A stretch of 64,000 bases of DNA from contig NC_079499.1 in the NCBI RefSeq assembly GCF_030052815.1, positions 80,577,183 to 80,641,182 of the forward strand, read 5' to 3'. The notes under the pieces were generated by a model that was not told the DNA's origin, did no database searches, and was given only the letters and a program-made list of their open reading frames with translations. The translations under genes were made by a program, and so were the position numbers. This stretch comes from Hevea brasiliensis (Eukaryota > Streptophyta > Magnoliopsida > Malpighiales > Euphorbiaceae). Each line of letters starts with the position of its first letter. The stretch's first letter is position 1. Positions 35,121 to 46,337 of the stretch are shown one piece after another.

Positions 35121-36318
35121 CATCAACTTGGCTTGGTTGATGAAGATGCCATCCTTAGCTTGCTTCGTTTGAAGCCTGTAACAGTTCGGCCCACTGGCTA
35201 GTATTGTCCGCTTTAGCCCAGCCCATACTAGGCCTCACGAATTTGTCCCTTAGGCTTTTACACCCAAAAGAGCGCTAACCAGTGTTTCAAGACCACCCAA
35301 TTTAAGTCCAGGATCTCTCCCGTGCTTTGTCAAAGTGGGATTTGCCTAAGGGACCTTTCTCCCCCCCCCCCCCCCTTTTGGGACTCTGCATCCTTGCTGA
35401 GGTTTGCCCCACCATCACTTAAGAGGCCATGCAGAGTGCTTTAATACCAATTTATAACGGCTCGACCCACTGGCTAGTATTGTTTGCTTTGACCCAGCCC
35501 ATATTAGGCCTCACGGATTTGTCCCTTTTGCTTTTACACCCAAAAGTGCGCTAACCAGTATTCCAAGACCATCCAATTTAAGTATAGGATCTCTCCCATG
35601 CTCTACCGATGTGGGAGAAAAGTCCCTTAGGCAAATCCCACATCGGCAAAGCATGGGAGAGATCCTAGACTTAAATTGGATGATCTTGGAACACTGGTTA
35701 GCGTACTTTTGGGTGTAAAAGCCCAAGGGACAAATCCGTGAGGCCTAGTATGGGCTGGGCCAAAGTGGACAATACTAGCTAGTGGGCTAGGCCGTTACAA
35801 AGCCCAAGGAAGAACTTGAGTTCTTCCATCATGCTCATCTCAAACTCACTCTTCATGGTGTTAGCAAGCTCTTCACATAAACACTCATTAGTAGCACCAA
35901 ATATAATATCATCAACATAAATTTGCATTAAAAGGATGTCATTTTCATGATTTTTAGCAAAAAGAGTTTCATTAACTTTTCCTTTTGAAAAACTATTTTT
36001 CAAAAAAAAGTTACTAAGCCTTTCATACAAAGCTTTAGGAGCTTGTTCTCAACCATACAAGGCATTAGTTAATTTAAAAACATGATTTGGAAACTCGTGA
36101 TTTTCAAAACTAGGAGGTTGCTCAACATATAGCTCTTCATCAATAAAACCATTTAGAAAAGCACTTTTAACATCCATTTGAAAAGTTTAAAATTCATGTA
36201 TGATGCATATGTAAGCAAAATTCTAATGGCTTCTAATCTAGCTACATAGGCAAAAGCTTCATCATAGTCAATGCCCTCCTCTTAGTTATCGTCTTTCGCT
36301 ACTAACCTAGCCATTATT
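35121..36318 (-). pseudogene. Ty1/Copia reverse transcriptase fragment, split by TRIM
   Basis: Minus-strand translation shows Copia RVT_2. From 36315 down: A-R-L-V-A-K, E-E-G-I-D-Y-D-E-A-F-A and A-R-L-E-A-I-R; around 36180-36110 a D-V-K-S-A-F-L-N-G type segment (shifted) and E-E-L-Y; then an A-L-Y-G and Q-A-P-K-A segment. The open part 36030-35805 continues to the catalytic I-Y-V-D-D (Y38-V39-D40-D41 of that stretch) and F-F-L-G-L. The frame resumes beyond the TRIM at 35176-35128 with K-Q-A-K-D-G-I-F-I-N-Q-A-K. The catalytic YVDD is intact, but stops and a lost Trp (A-W to A-L) mark decay. Phrases such as F-G-A-T-N suggest the SIRE-like branch (tentative). Its 5' side is cut by the G LTR. Confidence 0.85.
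35177..35799 (-). mobile_element. TRIM-like fold-back element, 623 bp
   Basis: Bounded by TGTAAC and GTTACA with a perfect 5-bp duplication AAGCC (35172-35176 and 35800-35804). Inside are three copies of one unit of about 170-180 bp: direct copies at 35177-35355 and 35453-35622 and an inverted copy at 35623-35799, so the right half is a long palindrome centred near 35622. Between the direct copies lies an 18-base C run (35361-35378, a purine tract on the minus strand) and, just before the second, TTTAATACCAATTT, which looks like a decayed primer-binding site on the minus strand. Long-read repeat unit plus primer-site and purine-tract positions fit a small terminal-repeat retrotransposon in miniature. 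Copy 3 could equally be part of a palindromic LTR. Confidence 0.7.
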
Positions 36319-36949
36319 TGATAAACACTCATAAATAGCACCCAAGTTCATCCATTCAATAAGGTAGACTTTGCATCCACTCAACACAATATCAACAAAT
36401 GTGATAAGGCACTAAGAAGAAATGCAAAAGAAAATGTATTGATCAAGTGTCAAGATACAATTAGAACTTATTTAGAGAGCACCTTGATCATCAAAATAAG
36501 TCAAGCAATGTAATCAGATTGCTTGAATCCAAGTTCTTACAAGAAACAATGAAAAAAATACAAAGCTCACTCATTCAATAATGGTGGCCGAATAGTCTGG
36601 AATTTTTCCTCTAATAAATGACTCTTCAAGTTATCCTAAAAATGAAGAAGATAAGTATATATAGATGGGGTACCAACAAAATGTTGCCTACATGGCACAA
36701 CAAGATAGAAAAAGGGAAGATATTTCTCCTTAAAGATGGCTGCTGGTATAGGGGGGACCATCTAGATTTGGGACCACAAGGAAAAGGCCTCATTCTCCAT
36801 GGGACAAGTGGCACATTCTGCTCCTTCCTCAATTCAATTAGTCAAATCACCTAAAGCCATGTGTACTGGTGAGATAGTAGCCAAGTAATCTCCAAATGCA
36901 TGGCAGACTGAATGGTGTGAGTGCCATGTCACCACTTAGATGATGATGT
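36319..36949 (-). repeat. Element G 3' LTR, main segment
   Basis: Plus-strand start TGATAAACACTC. It matches 49576-50208 (5' LTR) along its whole length, with about twenty scattered differences and small indels. It ends with GATGT (36945-36949), the target duplicated by the K insertion; the LTR goes on at 39013. Confidence 0.85.
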
Positions 36950-39007
36950 TGAAGGAACGGAAGCGTGAAAAACACAAGATTATACCATTGAATTCAAAAA
37001 TTTTCACCTAGGGTCACATGCACCATGCAAGATTTATTTTTATCTATTTGATTTCAATGATAAACAACATATTAAAACTCTTTTAATATATTTTTGGATC
37101 TGTATTTGCCATTTAAGATTTTAAAAATTTATCAGATTAATTTTAGAACCCTAGATTAAATCAAGAACGATTACACTAACCTCTTGATGGCGCTTTGAGA
37201 TTCGTCTTGAGGACACGGATGTTGTCCCTCTAGCTTGTACAAAACAAGAAAACCTATGGCAGACATTGAACAGCTTCTAAAGCCTTTTCTATTAATTAGA
37301 AATTCAAGTTCTGCCTTTTAAGAGATTAGAGATGTAAACAGGACACTAGAAACAATTTCTAGTGTTCTTAATTCAAGAGATTGATGGCTAATCTCTTTGA
37401 ATTGATGAGAGATGAAGAGAAATAGCTGGAGAGGCTCAAAGTGGCGTGACAATTGAGAGGAGAGGCTGCTGTTTATGCTTTCTTTTCATAACCACACTTA
37501 AATAGCTAGGTTAACACATTAAACCCTAGCCACATGTCACCTTTTGATTAGCTCTAGGTTTAAGTGACCCAATCACATTGTGCCAAGTGTCAAACCTATA
37601 TTTAATCTTGATTTTAATCATCTTACATGATTAAAAAATATTTGGCAAGCTTATGTGTTATGCCATGTGTCACCATCTCATGGTGCCACGTGTCACATCG
37701 TGAAATGACCAAAATGCTGTCTTAATTTTGAGTTCTTAACCCAAAATAATTATTTTCTTCTTCTAATTAATGTATATCAAATATAAATTAATTAATTAAT
37801 CTCTATTAATTAATTTCTCATCAATTAAATTCATATTTAAACACTTTAAATATAAATTTAATTTATACTACACATCCAATAATCTAGATTTGGTTTCAAG
37901 TCATGCTAGGGACTTTGCAATTTAATTGCAAACCAAATCTATTTAATTAATCAATTAAACTCTTTAATTAATTAATTAAATCATATTTAAATAGGTGATA
38001 ACTTGTGTATGTGTGTGACTTACTAGGCTCATCACTAATTGGCAATGAGACATGATATCAACTCTTAATATCATCGTAACTCTTTCTTACCATAAATGAT
38101 TTCTCTAAATCATTTTATGAACCTCATAGACCATGGTTAACACCTAGCATAGCATGCCATGGCCACCCAATTAGTAATAAGGTTTACCTTAAATGAACCT
38201 ATAATCATATGTTACCATGCACTAGAATCTCTCTTACAAAATCCCAACTCAAGTCATGGTTTATGTCAAACTCCATTTGCTATGAATATTATGTTCTCTT
38301 TTAATTCCAGTTCTTGATTAAAAGATTTTTCTCATCGTAAACTCTTTTACGAATAAATCTATCTGTCTGCCAGAACTTGAAACATCAAGAACAATTAAAT
38401 GAACATAGGATTTTAACTCTATTTACTTAGAGGAACAGATTCCATCTTGATCAACACCTACCTCCATATATAACTAGCAGGAGCCAACACATGCCCATAT
38501 ACCCATACATAGTACAAGTATGAACGCAGATCAAACTCAAACTACCTATATACAAGATATATCTTAGGTCTAAAGATTATATGCATCGATATGATTTATG
38601 ACAAAACATTGACAAGAGTAAACTCCATGTGCTTGTCATAAGTGTCACCTACTTATCATTTATAAGTCCCTATCAAGTTTGTTATATGGCATGAGACTCA
38701 CCATTCCATCTTATTTATATCTCATATAAATAACTTGGGAACAAACATGAATACAATCTTTCTGGATAAGTCATGTCCTTATTATGAAGTATCCTCGATT
38801 GTGAACCTATTTATGATATTTTGTGCTAGAAATATTGTCACTCATATTCTTAACAACTTAAGAATAATATTTCTAACAAAATATCAATGGACCTTTTCTA
38901 TTACACATAAATATATTATGTAAACGGAAAAGTGGAAATGCCTTTTATTATTAAAAATATGTACAAGATACATACTAAATGATATGCTCTAGGGCATACT
39001 ACTAACA
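36950..39007 (+). repeat. Solo LTR K1, 2,058 bp
   Basis: Begins TGAAGGAACGG and ends CTACTAACA, with a perfect GATGT duplication (36945-36949, 39008-39012). There is no interior or second LTR, so it is a solo LTR left by LTR-LTR recombination. It is the same family as 60509-62559 (collinear) and 50209-51093 (inverted). The strand is nominal; transcription direction is unknown. The GGGCATACTACTAACA end resembles LTRs of some plant Copia elements, which is a weak hint. Short open frames inside are not conserved. Confidence 0.85.
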
Positions 39008-39240
39008 GATGTGGTGCACTTGGGTGATGACGAGGCACACTTAGGTGATGATCATGTCATCACTTAGGTGATTATCATGTCATCACTTAGGTGATGACAT
39101 GGCACACTTGGGTGATAACGTGGCACACCTAAGTAATGATGTGGCATCATGCGACATATCTCAATTGCCTATTTGGTTGAGAATGATCCACTTGGTCTCC
39201 AATAGTAAGCATGATAATTCAATGTGATTAGAATAAGTCT
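39008..39240 (-). repeat. Element G 3' LTR, remaining segment with 21-23 bp tandem array
   Basis: 39008-39145 holds about six units of 21-23 bp built on CACTTAGGTGATGA with CATGGCA or CATGTCAT variants. The first part of the same array lies just left of the K1 insertion (GTCACCACTTAGATGATGAT, ending at 36947). The LTR end is not firmly placed; on the minus strand a purine-rich stretch at about 39250-39235 (GGAGGCACCAGGAGACT) is the likely polypurine tract, so the LTR should end near 39215-39235. Confidence 0.6.
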
Positions 39241-39271
39241 CCTGGTGCCTCCAATGCTCAATGACCAGATT

Positions 39272-39490
39272 TTAAAGTTTCCTTACCCTTGCTCTAGTAA
39301 TGGGGCCTTTAAACAATGGAAGTGGTTCTAGTGGCTCCTCATCATCCCCTCCCTCTTCAAAAGAACTCATCCTTAAATTTGGACCTACATCAACAAAAAG
39401 AGAGAGATCAGAAACATTAAATGAATGACTAATACCATACTCACCAGGTAGCTCTATCTTATAGGCATTGTTGTTAATCCTTTCCAACAC
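39272..39490 (-). pseudogene. Element G pol C-terminal tail
   Basis: 72 open codons: L-E-R-I-N-N-N-A-Y-K-I, then F-N-V-S-D-L-S-L-F, an acidic E-E-G-G-D-D-E-E segment and a terminal G-P-I-T-R-A-R-V-R-K-L. This is the end of the integrase C-terminal region in this Gypsy group. No chromodomain is visible, in contrast to element B. It ends about 30 bases before the likely polypurine tract. Confidence 0.75.
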
Positions 39491-39844
39491 CTTGAATGGC
39501 CATCACATTATGGATGCAATTTCGACTTTCTTTGATTAGGAAACTGATCCTTCCTGAAGTGCACCCACCAAGTCACCTGGTTCAAATGCAAGTTCCTTTC
39601 GGCCTTTGTTAGCATGAGTTGCATATTAAGCATTTTTCTTTTCAATTCTAGCTTGCTCATGTAACTTCTTAACCAATTCAGCTTTTCTTTTACCATCAAG
39701 ACTTTCAATATGATCAACAGGTAATGGTAATAAGTCTAATGGTGTTAAAGGATTATAACCATAAACAAGCTAAAAAGGTGAAAAACCATTGCAAGAATGC
39801 AGAACACAATTATAAGAAAACTCAATAAAAGGCTATCAATCTTC
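39491..39844 (-). pseudogene. Element G integrase C-terminal region, shifted
   Basis: It links the integrase core to the pol tail. It carries decayed frames: 39717-39508 is an open but shifted stretch with a lysine/leucine-rich region, and [11 protein letters not shown] type sequence is readable near 39730-39760 in another frame. Several stops are present. Confidence 0.55.
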
Positions 39845-40395
39845 TCAACACTTTAAATTCTTTTGAATCACTGCACGCAATAGAGTGGTAAGTGTCCTAT
39901 TCACTTCTTCAATTTGTCCATCAGTTTGTGGGTGACAAGTAGTGGAAAATAAGAGTCTAGTGCCTAACTTACCCCACAACACTTTCCAAAAGTGACTTAG
40001 GAACTTAACATCTCTATCACTCATTATTGTCCTAGGTATGCCATGTAATTTGACAACCTCTTTAAAGAACAAATCAGCAATATATGTGGCATTATTTATT
40101 TTATGGCAAGGTATAAAGTGTGCCATTTTGGAAAACCTATCAACAACCACAAATATGCTATCATGTTTACATTGTGACCTAGGCAACCCCAATATGAAAT
40201 CCATAAAAATATCAGTCCAAGGTTCCTTAGGTACAGGTAATGGTGTATACAAACCATGTGGCATACTCCTAGACTTAGCCTTTTTACACTTAACACGATT
40301 AGAACACAACTTCTCCAAATCTTTTCTCTTTTTAGGCCAAAATAATGTTCTTGCAATATGTCCAAAGTCTTAGATACACCAAAGTGACCCATCAA
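39845..40395 (-). pseudogene. Element G integrase core
   Basis: The first part (40395-40320) has the H-F-G-V-S-K-T zinc-region lead-in, then a shift. The open part 40318-39845 (157 codons) holds a complete catalytic core: W-T-D-I-F-M-D-F (D40), [26 protein letters not shown] (D101), and H-P-Q-T-D-G-Q with E137. The D-D-E spacing of 61 and 36 agrees with Ty3-type integrases. It joins element ends to host DNA in the nucleus. The core is intact as far as the motifs go; the flanking frames are not. Confidence 0.85.
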
Positions 40396-40720
40396 ACCAC
40401 CAATATGAGACTACAGAACAAGCAGGTCACATATAGAACATTTAGGCACACAAAGCTTATTCTCTTTAAATAAGTACCCATCATGTCTATAATACTTTTG
40501 GAATGCACCTTTCTCACAAGCATCAAACACGCCAGCAAAATCATCATCATTAACATACAATTCCTTCATGAACTCGAATCTAAGCAACTTTGCATCAAGA
40601 GTGGATAACGGTCTTTGCCTCCTAGAAAGAGCATCAACAATAATCTTTTCCTTGCTTATATTCTATCACATGTGGAAACTTCTCAACAAAAGCAACCTAT
40701 TTCGCATGTGTTTTACTCAA
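40396..40720 (-). pseudogene. Element G RNase H end and linker to integrase
   Basis: Minus-strand translation from 40720 down gives V-A-F-V-E-K-F-P-H-V-I-E-Y-K-Q-G-K, the end of the Gypsy RNase H domain, then a decayed A-D-A-L-S type motif, then a linker with stops. It is the continuation of 44937-44761 across the solo LTR: CTCAA at 40716-40720 is the duplicated target. Confidence 0.65.
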
Positions 40721-43700
40721 TGTCACACCCTACCCCTCTGTAAGGCATAACATGATCCCGTAGTATACCTAATAAATTACCAACTCCGTCTACTGATAAC
40801 CCATTAAATATACTACAAGGGATTTTAAAACTTTTCTTACTTCTTTTACAGTGGTGAGCACTATTTACAAGTGTTAAAAACCTTTTTGATCTGAAGTGAT
40901 AGAACTAACACATTTTATTTATTTGGAATTTCTATAAAAATTTTGGCAGAATGCCATCTGTATTTTGGATAAAACAGTTCTTCAGAAAACCTGTAAAAAG
41001 CACTTCAATAATTTTCCAAATCTCAACTCCAAAATTTTTCTCAATACAACATATTTCTCAACTCAAATCCACAGTGATTTTTCAAAAGCTGAGGTATAGG
41101 AAATATAATACAATTTTTTTACAAGTCAAAATAACTCATAATTATTTTACAACCTCAAGTTACAATTTGAATTTACAACTGCTCAAACCAAAACAATATG
41201 TACATACAGTGGTCATACATTACAGTACAAAATGCAAAAAGCGGTATACTCGTTATACCCGAAAAATCTCTCGCTGGAGGTACTAGCAGCCTAGTCTGCT
41301 GCCCTGTCTGTCTGTCTACCTGCGACAGCAATAAAAAGCTATCGCTGAGACAATGTCTCAGTGGTGCACAACATTAACCAAATACAACTTTAAATCACAA
41401 CTCATAAACCATATAAATAGTGGATACGTAAAACCATAGTTAAATTCAAGACAATGAATGTCATAAGGAATTTAAACTCCCATTCACAAATTATCAAAAT
41501 TCATAATAACACAATTTAGTAAAATAGTTTAAGAATACTGTATTGCCAATTCATACACAATTTGATCAAATTACTGAATAACACAGTGTTGCCGATCAAT
41601 ATCACAATTTGATCAAATAACTGAATAATATTGTTTTGCAAATCAATAACACAATTCGATCAAATAACTGAATAATATCATTTTGCAAATCAATAACACA
41701 ATTGGATCAAATAACTGAATAATATCATTTTGCAAATCAATAACACAATTCGATCAAATAACTGAAGAATACAGTGTTGCCAATCAATATCACAATTTAA
41801 GCCATGACACAATTTTTCCGTACATGCCGTGTTGTACACCACGACAAGACACACTCACCCCAATAATCGAAATCAATGAGGGAGGAAGCTAGCTATATAA
41901 TGAGAACTCATCCACACTCACCTCAGACTGGTAAGTCAAGGAGGGAGGAACATAATCATACTCACCCTGCATCGATAAGTCAAAGAGGGAGGAATAATCA
42001 CACTCACCCCATTAATGGAGGAGGAACATAGTATCAGCGTCATGCCAATTGTGAGTCAAAACAATTCCAAACATTTTATTCAAATGATCCGTAAGAATCC
42101 AATAAATTTCCAAAGTTATAATTTCATTCACAAAATGGCAACACAATTCGTAATTCACTTCAATTTTCACAAAAACCATTTACAGTGCTTTTCAATCAAT
42201 AAGTATCCATCAATATCATTCAAACAATTTTTCAGCTTTCAAACCATTCACCATGTTTTTCAATCAATAAGTGTTCATCAAACACATTTCCACAATTTAA
42301 AACAATAATATACAAATAGTCAATATTTATTTCAATTGAAAAATTCAAGAGAAATAGTTGTTGTGCACAAACCTCTGATATTTGTCTCCTGGTCCTAACT
42401 CAGTATTTCTTTCCCTTTTGCTGAGTCCTTGTTAACTGAAAAACACAATTTGAAGTGTTTCAGTGCTAAATTAATTTGCCTCTAACGATAATGTTCGCTA
42501 AACAATTCACTGAATACCTTTATTTGCTAAATCACCTAATATACCGACCCTCGATGTTTTCTAGGTAAATTAGGTTTTAGTGTCATTAATATGTCACACT
42601 CGATAGGGTTTTAGGTTTGGTACGTTTTGCCAAACTCGTTTACTTGTTTAGTGCATTTTAATGCAACTTGCTGGATTCCGAAATACTAGTTTGACCTAGC
42701 CGGACGACCTAGTTCCCTCGGTTTTCGGGTTTCGGTCAAAACTACAAACTTGTAGATCTATGTCTTATGGACCGCGGTGCAAAATTTTAGGTCAATCCGA
42801 GTTAAGTAGACCAAGTTATGGTCATTATACTATTGCTGGTCAAATGGCATCAAATTAGGTCAATTTTAGGTCAATTTGGTCAACTCTGGTTCGGCCAGTT
42901 TTTGGACCCGAACTTGTGCAAGCTTTTTGACTTGCTTATGGTCATTTCTGGGCTTTGGTGTCTTCATAAGACTTGTAGGTATGGGTCTTAACTATTCATG
43001 GTTAAAATTTCAGGTCAATTGGACCTGTTTTGAGTGAGTTATGGCCTAAAAACTCACTGCTGCCCAATTGGTCATTTTTCAGGTCCTAATTGCACCTAAT
43101 CCGAATTGGTCATTTTCTTAGGTCACCTTGCAAGCAGAATTTTGGTATGTTTTCTCAATGAAAGTTGGCATATTTTGTGCCTAGTTTCACCTCCAATTGG
43201 TCTCATACCAATTGAGGTTACACATTTAAACTTATTGGCTAAAATGTACACTGCCTTTGGTTACTTTGCTTAACACACATCAATTACACACATTTACCTT
43301 GCAATATGTTTACTTCCCTACCAAATCTGTTTTGACACATTACCAAAAACACATTCCCCTTTACATTAACATCATTTTGGGCAGATTACAATTATCCTCA
43401 ATACACCAATTAACACTCAATTTACAAGTTCTAAGTACAATCACATACACACCTAACCATTACAAATTTTTGGATATACTTTACACAACAAGTTCATATA
43501 CATATCCATCAATTCTTCTATGTCAATATTCTGCCAACACTTCCATGAATACATACATTTATTCAAGTGTCTCCAAGCTGCCGAAAATCTTCTTCAACAC
43601 CAAATTGTCCTACAATTCATCAATTCCCATCCAAGTGCCAAAAATCACCATATAAATATGAAGTAATTCACTAGGTTTATTAAATCATCATAACTAACAT

Positions 43701-44755
43701 AATTCTCATCAAATATATGTACAATTACTTCATCAATACATGATTACATGGCTGCCCAAAAATGGATATCTCAATACTCTTCAAACTTAAACATTTCCTT
43801 CACAAAACCAACACCCATAACATGTATATAAAGTTTATCAAAGAAATCTTCAAAAATGCTAACTTACCTTATGGTTGGAGCTTGTTAAACCTTGCTTAAA
43901 CTTCTTAAATTTGGTATCAAACTCTTCCTTGTGATGTGTAGACAAACTTTAATGAAGAACCTTAGGTGGTTGGAGTTAAAATGGAGGAGTGCATGGAGCT
44001 TGATTGAAAAATGGCCATGGAGGATTTTGGGGAGTTTTTCATTCACGGCAAATGGAGGTTTCAATGTTGAAGATGATCTTTTAGTGGAGCAATCTGCCCA
44101 CTTATGCTTATTTTTAATTTATTTTATGATTCTTAGTAGTCCACTTACTTACTGTAAATCATATAATATGTTGAATTTCCACTTATTCCACATTAAACCC
44201 TTCATTTTTGCTATTTACTTTAGGTACCACTAAACTAATTTTTCATTTTATTTTCTAAGTGTAATATTATTTATTTTTAATGGACATTTAGGTCAAAAGA
44301 CAATTCGGGATGTCAAATGACCATAATGCCCCTGTTCGGGTTGCATTCCCGATTTTTCGGTAATACCGGGTTTTGTCCGTTTTTCAATTTCTCACTTTTC
44401 TTTGTACTAATTATTTAATTTTTCTTTGATTTTTCTAATGATATTTATACTTCAATAAGGGTCTATTTAAGTCCTAAAAATATTTTCCAGGGTTCCCCGC
44501 AGTCCAGGGCTAGTCAACGGTCCACGCCGTGGCTTCCCGGTGCGGTCACCCATCGCTAGGGTTCTCAGCTCGCTTAACTTGATTACATTTCTTTGCTATG
44601 ATTTTTCCTTTGTTTTTCTTGTATTTTCTTTTCTTGTATTTCATTATTTTATGTCTCCTCACTCATATTAAAGTGTGGTTCTAGGCATCTTAGCTGTCCG
44701 GACAGCACTGGTCACCGGGACAGCAGAACGCACTACCGAACTTAGGGGTGTTACA
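40721..44755 (-). repeat. Solo LTR of LTR-I family, 4,035 bp
   Basis: Plus-strand TGTCACACCC to GTGTTACA, with a perfect CTCAA duplication (40716-40720, 44756-44760), inserted in the RNase H of G. There is no interior, so this is a solo LTR. It is collinear with 4220-7998 read in reverse. It is the longest LTR-I copy here, partly because of a 47-bp tandem repeat of five units at about 41561-41800. It retains the module region (about 42690-43215). Confidence 0.88.
41561..41800 (-). repeat. 47-bp tandem repeat, five units, inside solo LTR
   Basis: GATCAAATAACTGAAT cores start at 41564, 41611, 41658, 41705 and 41752, an exact 47-bp step. The middle units are nearly identical and the outer ones diverged. 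The corresponding place in the A and D LTRs has a single unit. Confidence 0.85.
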
Positions 44756-44760
44756 CTCAA

Positions 44761-45309
44761 CTTATTTTGACTCTTAATATGCTTCAAATATTCATGATAA
44801 GAATGTATGACAAACTCTTTGTTCCACAAATAATGCTGCTAAGTCTCCAAGGCTCTAACTGATGCATACAATTCCTTATCATAAGTAGAGTAATTCAAGG
44901 CAGCACCATGCAATTTCTCACTAAAATATGCAATCGGTTATTTCTCTTGCATGAGAATAGCACTTATACCTACACCACAAGCATCACACTCAATCTTAAA
45001 TGTATTATCAAAATCAAGTAAGCTCAATAATGGTGCAAAACACAACTTATCATTCAATTCAGCAAATGCAAGTTCATGTTTCTTCTTCCACTCAAATGCA
45101 ACATCTTTTTTGATAAGTTCGTTCAAAGGAGCAACAATAGAACTAAAATGAGGCACAAATCTCCTATAAAAACTAGCCAATCCATGAAAACTCTTAACTT
45201 CAGATGCATTTTTAGGAGTTGGCCAATCCTTAATGGCTTTGACCTTCTCTTCATCAACTTCAACACCATTGCCATTCACAATAAAACCAAGGAAAACAAC
45301 TTTTTCCAA
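44761..45309 (-). pseudogene. Element G RT thumb and RNase H, first part
   Basis: Open stretch 45309-44938 (123 codons): F-L-G-F-I-V, E-V-K-S-F-H-G-L-A-S-F-Y-R-R-F (RT thumb/connection), then F-E-C-D-A type I-E-C-D-A-C-G-V-G (RNase H first acidic motif) and S-A-I-L-M-Q. A stop interrupts at 44938, and the frame continues with P-I-A-Y-F-S-E-K-L and [11 protein letters not shown] to the CTCAA target at 44760. RNase H degrades the RNA template during DNA synthesis. Confidence 0.8.
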
Positions 45310-45345
45310 GTAGAAAGAACATTTCTTTACATTTGCATGTAATTT

Positions 45346-45870
45346 CTAATGCCTCAACACATCAAACACAAGTCTCAAATGATGCAAATGATCATCCATG
45401 TCTTTGCTATAGATTAAAATGTCATCAAAATAAACTACCACAAATCTACCTATGAATGATCTCAACACATGATTCATCAAACGCATGAAAGTGCTAGGTA
45501 CATTAGTGAGACTGAATAGCATTACCATCCACTCATACAAGTCATACATAGTTTTAAAAGTAGTTTTCCATTCATATCCTATTTTCATTCTAATCTGATG
45601 GTAACCACTTTTGAAATCAATCTTGGAAAACACACATGCACCAAACAACTCATCAAGCATATCATCAAGTCGAGGTATGGGATGTCTATACTTTAGAATG
45701 ATTTTATTGATGGCTCTGCAATCCACACACATGCGATAGCTCCCATCTTTCTTTGGTACAAGAAGCACTGGTATAGCGTAAGGACTCATGCTCTCATGCA
45801 CACATTCCTTTGCTAAGAGTTCTTCCACTTGCCTTTAGAGCTCCTTTGTTTCCTCTGGGTTACTTTTATA
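45346..45870 (-). pseudogene. Element G reverse transcriptase, fingers and palm
   Basis: Open stretch 45828-45346 (160 codons) shows the RVT_1 blocks in order: [12 protein letters not shown] near residue 25, [13 protein letters not shown] (D71, first catalytic Asp), a T-F-K-T block, P-S-T-F-M near 111, and [10 protein letters not shown] (D135, D136). It copies element RNA into DNA in the particle. All three catalytic aspartates are present. A normally conserved F-G-L-T-N-A-P block is altered (F-S-L-T-N-V-P). A stop near 45345 separates it from the thumb. Confidence 0.88.
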
Positions 45871-45872
45871 AG

Positions 45873-46331
45873 CTAGTCTATTCGATATGGGCGCCCTTGG
45901 AATAAGATCAATCTAGTGCTCAATCCCTCGAATGGGTGGTAATCCAGGTGGCAACTCCTCTGGAAAGATATCATCATACTCCTGCAACAAAGAAACAGCA
46001 CCACTAGGCAAATTGGGGTCAAGGTCAGAAATACATAAATGTGCCTCTTAGTACAAAAGTACACAAAAAGGTCTCTCACAATGTAAAGCCTCCCTGACTT
46101 CCTTTCCTTTCACAAATAAGCTTATTCTTTTCTCATAGCTCTCTTTTTGCCCTGAGCCCACACTCTTTTTTTTTTTTTGGTTACTTCTTTTACTATCACA
46201 CTCCTCTCATTTTTTCCCTTATCAAGCTCAGCCACTTTTGATTTTTCTCTCATACTCACTTTTCTTTCTTCCATGGATTTCATAATCCTCATTTGGTCTT
46301 CATGAATTTGAGAAGGCACCAATAGAGTCAA
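45873..46331 (-). pseudogene. Element G protease-RT linker
   Basis: Lysine/glutamate-rich, charged linker (46331-46122), then a shifted stretch in which L-L-Q-E-Y-D-D-I-F-P-E-E-L-P and G-L-P-P-I-R-G-I-E-H are readable across frames (about 45990-45900). That is the conserved entry to Gypsy RT. At least two shifts or stops. Confidence 0.65.
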
Positions 46332-46337
46332 ATGATA

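Noticed and set aside
35453..35799. Long palindrome as a microRNA precursor
   Set aside because: Arms of about 170 bp with element ends and a TSD fit a mobile element better; small-RNA production is possible but not shown.
41561..41800. Regular 47-bp repeats as a CRISPR array
   Set aside because: Units are contiguous without unique spacers, in a plant LTR.
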